13,198 bases of DNA, from the NCBI GenBank assembly GCA_963661055.1, contig CAVLAC010000059.1:1-13198 (forward strand), in the 5' to 3' direction. The stretch is from UBA1067 sp963661055. GTDB lineage: Bacteria; Verrucomicrobiota; Kiritimatiellia; RFP12; UBA1067. The notes beneath the pieces were generated by a model, which searched no databases, was not told the DNA's origin, and saw nothing but the letters and a program-made list of their open reading frames with translations. Below are positions 5,276 through 11,798 of the stretch, in pieces; position 1 is the stretch's first letter, and each line of letters starts with the position of its first letter. Both the position numbers and the translations under genes were made by a program.

Positions 5276-6685
5276 ATGGTCTCTCGTCGTGAATTTCTCG
5301 TGGGCTCGGGTGCATTTGCGCTCCCGTTTCTCACTGGCTGTTCGGGTCTTGGCTTCAAAGCCAATGAGAAGGTGAATGTCGCCGTCATTGGTATTGGCGC
5401 ACGCGGCTGGGAGGATATTCGGTCTCTCGCTGATACGAAGCTCGCCAATATCGTCGCGTTCGCGGATACCGAAATCGCGGGTGATTGGACGGCTCCCGCG
5501 CGTAAGGCGTTCCCGAAAGTTCCGTGCTTTGATGACTTCCGTAAGATGTTCGACGCGATGGGCAACGAAATTGACGCGGTCCTCGTCGCAACACCTGACC
5601 ATTCGCACTTCGTGGCGTGCATGGCGGCAATGCAACTGGGAAAGTCCGTCTACACCGAAAAGCCGATGGGCAATAGCTTTCGTGATATTCAGGTGATGAT
5701 GGATATGGCGGCGGCGAACCCCCGCCTCGTCACCCAGATGGGCAACCAGGGTCACTCGCTCGCCAACTACTATCAGGCGAAGAAACTCGCGGCGGAAGGC
5801 TACTTTGACAATATGGTCAAGGTCGTCGCCCATATGAATATGCCGCGCCGTTGGCATAAGTGGAATGGCTCGGTTAAGGAGATGTTCGCGGCAGGTGCCC
5901 CCGTGCCCGCCTATCTCAATTGGGATGCGTGGCTCGCGCAGCGTCCGTCACGCCCCTACAATATCAACTACATCCACGGCGATTGGCGTTGCTTCTATGA
6001 ATATGGTAATGGCGCGCTCGGCGATTGGGGAGCCCACACCTTTGATACGGCGCACGAATTCCTGAATCTCGGCTTGCCTGAGTCGGTGGGGATGATTAAT
6101 TGCACGGGCTGGACCCCTGTCGTGTTCCCGATGTCGTCCGCCATTTCCTTCAAGTTCCCAGCACGTGGCCCCAAGATGCCCGCGTGTGAACTCCAGTGGT
6201 GGGAAGGCGTTGGCAACTTGCCTGAGCTCCCGAAGGGCTACCGCTTTGACGCGAAGAGCGAAACGCCGTTCATTGGCGGCGTAGTGGACGCGAAGAAGAC
6301 GAATCTTAACCCTGGTCGCGAGATGTATCGCGCGGATGGCACGGTTTATCAGGGTATGTCCCACGGCGCGGAACTCTTTGCGTGCAATGGCCCGAAGATT
6401 CCGTCCGTCGCCGACCAGTTCAAGGAAGGCGCGGATACGACGGAACACATCGCGAACTTCCTGAAGGCGGTCAAGGGCGAGACGAAGGCGACATCTCCGT
6501 TTGCTGTCGCGGGCGTCCTCTCGCAGGTGATGACGATTGGGTGCGTCGCCCAGCGTCTGCAGGCGAAGAACCTTACCTTCAGCCGCGAGACGAAGCGTTT
6601 CGTGGGCGCGGACTCCAACCTCGCGAATGCGCTTTTGGATGGCCCTGAGCCGCGTAAGGAGTGGTTGCAGTACTACAAGGTTTAA
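5276..6685 (+). CDS. Gfo/Idh/MocA-family oxidoreductase with Tat signal and lipobox
   Basis: A predicted NAD(P)-dependent sugar oxidoreductase of 469 residues, exported folded with its cofactor. The N-terminus SRREFLVG (3-10) is a Tat motif, followed by a hydrophobic stretch and LTGC (19-22), a lipobox, suggesting a membrane-anchored lipoprotein. VAVIGIGARG (35-44) is the Rossmann dinucleotide-binding loop. YTEKPMGN (126-133) carries the family's catalytic-type Lys129. GNGALGDWGAH (244-254) in the C-terminal domain holds the His usual in this family. Lengths and motifs match a large paralogue group in Planctomycetota, Verrucomicrobiota and Bacteroidota. The EKP motif argues against GH109 glycosidases, which have a different motif there. 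It starts 5 nt after the regulator and precedes a DUF1080 gene; that pairing suggests 3-OH oxidation of a glycoside. The substrate is not readable from sequence. Confidence 0.88.
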   Translation: MVSRREFLVGSGAFALPFLTGCSGLGFKANEKVNVAVIGIGARGWEDIRSLADTKLANIVAFADTEIAGDWTAPARKAFPKVPCFDDFRKMFDAMGNEIDAVLVATPDHSHFVACMAAMQLGKSVYTEKPMGNSFRDIQVMMDMAAANPRLVTQMGNQGHSLANYYQAKKLAAEGYFDNMVKVVAHMNMPRRWHKWNGSVKEMFAAGAPVPAYLNWDAWLAQRPSRPYNINYIHGDWRCFYEYGNGALGDWGAHTFDTAHEFLNLGLPESVGMINCTGWTPVVFPMSSAISFKFPARGPKMPACELQWWEGVGNLPELPKGYRFDAKSETPFIGGVVDAKKTNLNPGREMYRADGTVYQGMSHGAELFACNGPKIPSVADQFKEGADTTEHIANFLKAVKGETKATSPFAVAGVLSQVMTIGCVAQRLQAKNLTFSRETKRFVGADSNLANALLDGPEPRKEWLQYYKV

Positions 6686-6712
6686 TATTCCTCTAAAGAA
6701 AGGATATAAAAG

Positions 6713-7504
6713 ATGAATAAGCTACTGGTAATTGGTTTTGGCGCGTGCCTCGCGGGATGCGCCACGGTTTGCACGAAGGAAGCCGCGCCCAACACGCTCA
6801 CGGCGGCCGAAAAGGCTGACGGCTGGGAGCTCCTTTGGGATGGCAAGACCACGAAGGGCTGGGTTGGCGTGAAGGATGGTTGCAAGACCTTCCCGAAGGC
6901 AAGTTGGGTCATTGATAATGGCGTTCTTACCGTCTATCCTGTGAAGGGAACGGAAGCGAAGCCGTGGACGAAGGCTCCGACGAAGGAAGTTTGGGCGCAA
7001 GCGGGTGGCGATATTGTCACGGAGCGCAAGTTCAAGGACTTCGCGTTCAAGGTGGACTTTCGTCTCACACCTGCCGCGAACTCGGGCTTTAAGTACTTCT
7101 ATAATGAGAACGAGAATAACGGCACGACGCTCGAATACCAAATGCTCGACAAGGGGCACGCGGACTGGGGCAAGGGGCGTGACGGCAACCGCCGCGTGGC
7201 TTCGCTCTATGATATGCTCCCCGCGAATGCCGATAAGTACCTGAAGCCTGTGGGCGAATGGAATACGGCGGAAGTCATTTCCAAGGGCAATCATGTCGAG
7301 CACTGGCTCAATGGCGTGAAGGTTCTCGAGTTTGAGCGCGGCGGTAAGGAGTATATGGACGCTTTCAAGCTTTCCAAGTACTCTGACGCGAGCTACTTCA
7401 ACAAGAATGGCAAGTGGGGTCTCGCGCCGACAGGTCGCTTGCTCCTTCAGGACCATACCGATTCGACGGTATCCTTCCGCAATATCAAGGTTAAGGAGCT
7501 TTAA
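6713..7504 (+). CDS. DUF1080 (3-keto-glycoside hydrolase/lyase-type) lipoprotein
   Basis: A 263-residue predicted lipoprotein. The signal peptide MNKLLVIGFGACLAGC ends in the lipobox LAGC, giving lipidated Cys16. The mature part has the DUF1080 concanavalin-like pattern: GWELLWDGKTTKGW (37-50), GGDIVTE (98-104), NSGFKYFY (123-130), EYQMLD (141-146), GEWNTAEVISKGNHVEHWLN (181-200) and a closing FRNIKVKEL. Family members are annotated as 3-keto-disaccharide hydrolases, cleaving glycosides oxidised at C3 by partner oxidoreductases. Many DUF1080 genes sit beside Gfo/Idh/MocA genes, as here (27-nt gap). Both proteins carry export signals, so they could act together at the cell envelope. AGAAAGGA at 6697-6704 is the ribosome binding site. 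Activity on a glucuronide is an inference from the downstream pathway; a non-catalytic binding role is also possible. Confidence 0.87.
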   Translation: MNKLLVIGFGACLAGCATVCTKEAAPNTLTAAEKADGWELLWDGKTTKGWVGVKDGCKTFPKASWVIDNGVLTVYPVKGTEAKPWTKAPTKEVWAQAGGDIVTERKFKDFAFKVDFRLTPAANSGFKYFYNENENNGTTLEYQMLDKGHADWGKGRDGNRRVASLYDMLPANADKYLKPVGEWNTAEVISKGNHVEHWLNGVKVLEFERGGKEYMDAFKLSKYSDASYFNKNGKWGLAPTGRLLLQDHTDSTVSFRNIKVKEL

Positions 7505-7510
7505 GTTGAT

Positions 7511-9145
7511 ATGAAGCTCAATCTGGATTCAATTTCGTCACATTCCGCCGATTGGCAAAAGGCGCAAGTCGCTCTGCCGCGCTTTGACATTGCCGCAATG
7601 CGAGAAAAGAGCCTCAAAACGCCGCGCTGGGTGCACTTCGGCGGCGGCAACATTTTCCGTGGCTTCATCGCTTCCCTCGGGCAACGCCTTTTGGACGCAA
7701 ACCTAATGGAGACAGGCATTTCGGTCGCGGAAACTTTTGACTATGAGATTATTGACCGCATTTATGGCGACTTTGATAATCTCACGCTGAATGTGACATT
7801 GAATTCAGATGGCACAACGACGCGGGAAATCCTCTCGTCCGTTGGCGAAGCCATTAAGGCGGACTTCACGAACCCTGCGGCGGTGGCGCGGCTAAAGGCA
7901 ATTTTTACCGCTCCGTCGCTGCAGATGGTCTCGTTCACGATTACGGAAAAGGGTTACGCCTTGCGTCGTCCCGACGGATCGCTCTTGCCTGTCGTCGCGG
8001 ACGATTTGGCGGCGGGACCTGCCGCGCCGCGCCATGTGATGAGCATTGTTTGCGCCTTGCTCCTCGCGCGTTTTGAGGCGGGGGCATTGCCTATGGCGGT
8101 TGTCTCGATGGATAATTGCTCTCATAATGGCGAGAAGCTGCGCGCGGCAATTTTGGAGATTGCCGAGGCGTGGATTGCGAAGGGCTTCGCGAGCGCGGCA
8201 TTTCGTGATTATTTGACCGACCCGAAGAAGATTGCCTTCCCGTGGTCGATGATTGATAAGATTACGCCGCGCCCTCATAGCCGCGTGGAAGCGAGCCTTG
8301 CCGAAGCGGGTATTGAAGGGATGGCACCAATTATCACCGATAAGAAGACCTTCATCGCCCCCTTCGTAAATGCTGAAAAGCCGCAATATTTGGTGATTGA
8401 GGATACTTTTCCGAATGGACGCCCCTCCCTCGAAAAGGCGGGTGTCTACTTCACGGACCGCGAGACTGTGAATAAGACGGAGAAGATGAAGGTAACGACC
8501 TGCCTAAATCCGCTCCATACGGCAATGAGTATGTACGGATGCCTCCTCGGCTACACCCTCATTTGTGAGGAGATGAAAGACGCGGATATCGTCCATCTCG
8601 TAAAGCGGCTTGGGTATGTGGAAGGACTTCCTGTCGTCGTTGACCCTGGCATCATTTCGCCGCGTGCGTTTATTGATGAGGTTGTAAATGAACGCTTGCC
8701 GAATCCGTTTATGCCCGACGACCCGCGGCGTATTGCGACGGATACCTCCCAGAAGGTAGGCATCCGTTTTGGTGAGACGATTAAGAGCTATTTAGCGCAG
8801 GGACGCGACCTCGGTTCGCTCGTGGCAATTCCGCTTGCCCTTGCGGGGTGGATGCGCTATTTGCTTGCCGTCAATGATAAGGGCGAGGCGATGGAAGTCT
8901 CGGCAGATCCGCTTAAGGAAGAGCTTCAGACTAAACTCGCGGGCATCGTTTGGAATGAACCTGGCTCTTATAAGGGGCAACTTCGCGGCATTTTGTCTAA
9001 TGCGTCCATCTTTGGTGTGGATTTGACGACTACGCCGCTCGCGGAAAAGATTGAGGGCTACTTTGTGCGTCTTTTGGAAGGCGCGGGGGCGGTCCGTAAG
9101 GTGCTTCAAGAAGAGTTAACGGCGGCAGAAGGGGGTGCGCAGTGA
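7511..9145 (+). CDS. uxuB: Fructuronate reductase / D-mannonate oxidoreductase (long-chain mannitol dehydrogenase family)
   Basis: This cytosolic NAD(H)-dependent enzyme would reduce D-fructuronate to D-mannonate, the second step of glucuronate catabolism. Tagaturonate reduction (UxaB activity) is the alternative, but the UxuA gene downstream favours mannonate. In the 544 residues: the cofactor-binding loop HFGGGNIFRG (42-51), VVSMDNCSHNGEK (197-209), PWSMIDKITPRP (244-255) and the catalytic segment KVTTCLNPLH (327-336), with Lys327, Asn333 and His336. The Lys-to-Asn spacing is one residue longer than the K-x4-N I recall for mannitol dehydrogenase. The size fits the longer form seen in Thermotoga and Bacteroidota-type proteins rather than the ~486-residue Escherichia coli UxuB. 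AAGGAG at 7493-7498, inside the DUF1080 gene, serves as ribosome binding site. Its stop overlaps the transporter's GTG start by 4 nt. Confidence 0.88.
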   Translation: MKLNLDSISSHSADWQKAQVALPRFDIAAMREKSLKTPRWVHFGGGNIFRGFIASLGQRLLDANLMETGISVAETFDYEIIDRIYGDFDNLTLNVTLNSDGTTTREILSSVGEAIKADFTNPAAVARLKAIFTAPSLQMVSFTITEKGYALRRPDGSLLPVVADDLAAGPAAPRHVMSIVCALLLARFEAGALPMAVVSMDNCSHNGEKLRAAILEIAEAWIAKGFASAAFRDYLTDPKKIAFPWSMIDKITPRPHSRVEASLAEAGIEGMAPIITDKKTFIAPFVNAEKPQYLVIEDTFPNGRPSLEKAGVYFTDRETVNKTEKMKVTTCLNPLHTAMSMYGCLLGYTLICEEMKDADIVHLVKRLGYVEGLPVVVDPGIISPRAFIDEVVNERLPNPFMPDDPRRIATDTSQKVGIRFGETIKSYLAQGRDLGSLVAIPLALAGWMRYLLAVNDKGEAMEVSADPLKEELQTKLAGIVWNEPGSYKGQLRGILSNASIFGVDLTTTPLAEKIEGYFVRLLEGAGAVRKVLQEELTAAEGGAQ

Positions 9146-10584
9146 CGAAAACAGAAAAGGCTAGCAATTTCCGTTGGATGATATGCTCGTTGCTGTTCTT
9201 TGCAACGACGGTGAACTATCTTGACCGCCAAGTCCTTTCCTTGACTTGGAAGGACTTTATCGCGCCTGAGTTCCATTGGACGGACGCCGATTATGGCGTG
9301 ATTACGGGCTATTTCTCGCTCATTTACGCGATTTGTAACCTTTTCGCGGGCAAGTTTGTGGACTGGATGGGTACGAAGAAGGGCTATCTTTGGGCAATTT
9401 TCATCTGGTCGCTTGCCGCGTGTTTACATGCCGCGTGCGGATGGGGCACGGTGCAACTCGTGGACGGTGTCTCGAGTGTCGCGGCAATGCGTGCGGTGGA
9501 GACGGGTTCGGCGATTGCGCTTTCCGTCGCTTCTGTCTCGGTTTGGCTCTTCTTGGGCTGTCGCTGTTTGCTCGCGCTCGGCGAGGCGGGGAACTTCCCT
9601 GCCGCAATTAAGGTGACGGCGGAATACTTCCCGAAGAAAGACCGCGCTTACGCGACTTCCATCTTCAATTCAGGTTCTTCGGTGGGTGCGCTCATTGCCC
9701 CCGCGCTCATTCCAATTATGGCGCGGCACTGGGGGTGGGAAGCGGCGTTTATCGTCATTGGTGCGCTCGGTTTTGTTTGGATGGGCTTCTGGGAGTTCCT
9801 CTATAAGAAACCAGCTGAGAATCCATTTGTTAACGCGGCGGAACTTGCTTATGTGACACAAGATGAGGGCGAGGCTCAGGCGGCGGAGCCCGTGGAAGAG
9901 ACGCGCTCCATTAGCTATTTCAAGTGCTTCAGTTTGCGCCATACTTGGTCGCTCATTCTCGGACGCTTCCTAACGGACGGTGTTTGGTGGTTCTTCCTCT
10001 TTTGGACGCCCGGTTATCTCTCTGACCAATTCGGCTACACGAGTGATTCGGGGATGGGTATGGCACTTATTGTCACCCTATATGCCATTGTTACATTTGC
10101 TTCCATTTACCTCTGCAAGCTCCCGACTTGGTTTGTGGATCGCAAGGGGATGAACCCGTATGAGGGACGAATGATTGCGATGTTCATCTTCGCGTGCTTC
10201 CCCTTATTGGCACTCGGGGCACAGCCGCTCGGGGCGTTTAGCGCGTGGTGGCCCGCGATTTTGATTGGCTTTGCGTGTGCGGGACATCAGGCGTGGAGCG
10301 CGAATGTGTATTCCGTCGTCGGGGATATGTTCCCGAAGTCGTCCATTGCGACACTGACGGGCATTGCCCAATGTGCGGCGGGACTCGGAAGTTTCACCAT
10401 TAACCTCAGCGCGGGCAAACTCTTTACTTACGCGGCAGAGAAGGGCGATGCCTTTACTTTCGCGGGTTACACGGGTAAGCCTGCGGGTTATATGATTGTC
10501 TTTTGCTACTGCGCGGTGGCGTATGTCGTAGGTTGGGCGTGCATGAAGGCACTTGTCCCGCACTACAAAAAAGTCGAAGTTTAA
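9142..10584 (+). CDS. exuT: MFS hexuronate transporter (ExuT-like, anion:cation symporter family)
   Basis: A 480-residue inner-membrane permease, likely importing glucuronate and/or galacturonate with H+. Visible: NYLDRQ (25-30) in the first membrane helix; GKFVDWMGTKKG (70-81), the MFS loop 2-3 motif; GEAGNFPAAIKVTAEYFP (147-164), typical of the hexuronate/ACS group; and WWFFLFWTPGYLSD in the second half. Hydrophobic segments fit about 12 helices with a charged central loop near 220-255. Between loop 2-3 and GEAGN there is an extra segment (about 100-135) relative to proteobacterial ExuT; I recall the same insertion in Bacteroidota homologues. The start is GTG, overlapping the uxuB stop (GTGA), with GAAGGGGG upstream, so translation is probably coupled. 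Exact substrate is inferred from its UxuB/UxuA/UxaC neighbours. Confidence 0.87.
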   Translation: MTKTEKASNFRWMICSLLFFATTVNYLDRQVLSLTWKDFIAPEFHWTDADYGVITGYFSLIYAICNLFAGKFVDWMGTKKGYLWAIFIWSLAACLHAACGWGTVQLVDGVSSVAAMRAVETGSAIALSVASVSVWLFLGCRCLLALGEAGNFPAAIKVTAEYFPKKDRAYATSIFNSGSSVGALIAPALIPIMARHWGWEAAFIVIGALGFVWMGFWEFLYKKPAENPFVNAAELAYVTQDEGEAQAAEPVEETRSISYFKCFSLRHTWSLILGRFLTDGVWWFFLFWTPGYLSDQFGYTSDSGMGMALIVTLYAIVTFASIYLCKLPTWFVDRKGMNPYEGRMIAMFIFACFPLLALGAQPLGAFSAWWPAILIGFACAGHQAWSANVYSVVGDMFPKSSIATLTGIAQCAAGLGSFTINLSAGKLFTYAAEKGDAFTFAGYTGKPAGYMIVFCYCAVAYVVGWACMKALVPHYKKVEV

Positions 10585-10607
10585 CTCTTTTTGAAAGGAT
10601 ATCTCAA

Positions 10608-11798
10608 ATGAAACAAGGTTGGCGCTGGTACGGAGAAAATGACGCGATTTCTTTGAAGGAGATTCGTCAGGCGGGGGTAACGGATGTCGTCGCGGCACTT
10701 TACGGACGCAAGCCGGGCGAGGTATGGCCTGTGAAGGAGATTCGCGCCCTCGCGGCAAAAGTGAAGGCGGCGGGGATGACTTGGAGCGTCGTAGAGTCCG
10801 TGCCTGTTCACGAGGATATCAAAAAGCGGCGCGGCAATTATGCCGAGTACATCGAGAACTACAAGAAGACGCTGCGTAATCTCGCCGCGTGTGGAATCCG
10901 TACGGTTTGCTACAACTTTATGCCTGTATTGGACTGGACGCGTAGTAATCTCGCCTATGAGCTCCCCGATGGCTCGACTTGCCTTGGCTACAATGCTTAC
11001 GAAGTCGCGGCATTTGATATGTTCGCCCTGAAGCGTCCGAATGCAGAAAAGGCGTATGACAAGAAAACGATTGCCCGCGCGAAGAAACTCTGGGCGAGTT
11101 ATAAGCCCGCTGAACGGATGCGTGTACAGAAGTCTATTTTGACGGGACTCCCTGGTACGGTGGACGATCTCACGCCTGCCCAATTCCTCGCGGCACTTAA
11201 GACTTATGAGGGAATTGGTGACGCGGAACTTCGGTACAATATGTATACCTTCTTAAATGAGATTACGCCTGTTCTCGAGGAATGTAATGTGGATATGTGC
11301 ATTCACCCCGATGACCCGCCGCAACCCATCTTTGGGCTCCCACGCGTCCTTTCCAACGCGGCAGATATTCGGGAGATGATGAAGAAGTGTCCGTCGAAGC
11401 ATGTGGGGCTCACGCTTTGCACAGGTTCTCTGGGCGGCTCTCTCAAGAATGATGAAGTGGCAATCTTCAAGGAATTCGCAAAACGCATCTTTTTCTGCCA
11501 CTTCCGTAATCTTGAATATACCGAGCCTGGCATTTTCCACGAATCCCAGTGCCACCTCATCGGCAAAACCGACTTGCCCGCGCTGATGCTCGCCTTCCTT
11601 AAGGAAGAAAAGCGACGCGGAGAAGAGATTGTGGTGCGTCCTGACCACGGACGGCTTATGGAAATTGATAAGGGACGCAAGTGCTACTGCGGCTATTCGT
11701 ATGGCGGGCGCCTTATTGGACTTGCCGAATTGCGCGGACTCGAGATTGGGCTTAAAGCGGCGTATCCCGCCCTCAAGAAGGAGAATTGGAAGAAATGA
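10608..11798 (+). CDS. uxuA: Mannonate dehydratase
   Basis: This cytosolic enzyme dehydrates D-mannonate to 2-keto-3-deoxy-D-gluconate, the third step of the glucuronate route. The ATG at 10608 gives 396 residues, matching the ~394 of Escherichia coli UxuA. It follows GAAAGGA at 8-nt spacing, and a GTG at 10503 would lie inside the transporter gene. Motifs: MKQGWRWYGEND at the start; NFMPVLDWTRSNL (103-115); the metal-binding stretch CIHPDDPPQPIFGLPR (231-246); LCTGSLGG (270-277); FCHFRNLE (296-303); and VRPDHGR (343-349). The His and Cys ligands of the Fe2+/Mn2+ site appear present (His233, Cys271, His298, Asp345/His346 region). The stop overlaps the uxaC start (ATGA). KDG formed here needs KDG kinase and aldolase, which are not in the window. 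Confidence 0.95.
   Translation: MKQGWRWYGENDAISLKEIRQAGVTDVVAALYGRKPGEVWPVKEIRALAAKVKAAGMTWSVVESVPVHEDIKKRRGNYAEYIENYKKTLRNLAACGIRTVCYNFMPVLDWTRSNLAYELPDGSTCLGYNAYEVAAFDMFALKRPNAEKAYDKKTIARAKKLWASYKPAERMRVQKSILTGLPGTVDDLTPAQFLAALKTYEGIGDAELRYNMYTFLNEITPVLEECNVDMCIHPDDPPQPIFGLPRVLSNAADIREMMKKCPSKHVGLTLCTGSLGGSLKNDEVAIFKEFAKRIFFCHFRNLEYTEPGIFHESQCHLIGKTDLPALMLAFLKEEKRRGEEIVVRPDHGRLMEIDKGRKCYCGYSYGGRLIGLAELRGLEIGLKAAYPALKKENWKK

Noticed and set aside
5276..6685. GH109-type glycosidase assignment for the Gfo/Idh/MocA protein
   Set aside because: The protein has the ordinary dehydrogenase EKP motif at 128-130 rather than the variant expected in GH109, so a redox role is more likely.
10503..10607. 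Upstream start at 10503 for uxuA
   Set aside because: It lies deep inside the transporter gene in another frame. The ATG at 10608 has a good ribosome binding site and gives the normal UxuA length.
11786..11794. TTG start at 11786 for uxaC
   Set aside because: The ATG at 11795 has better spacing from GAAGGAG and gives the usual MKKPFINDDF start.
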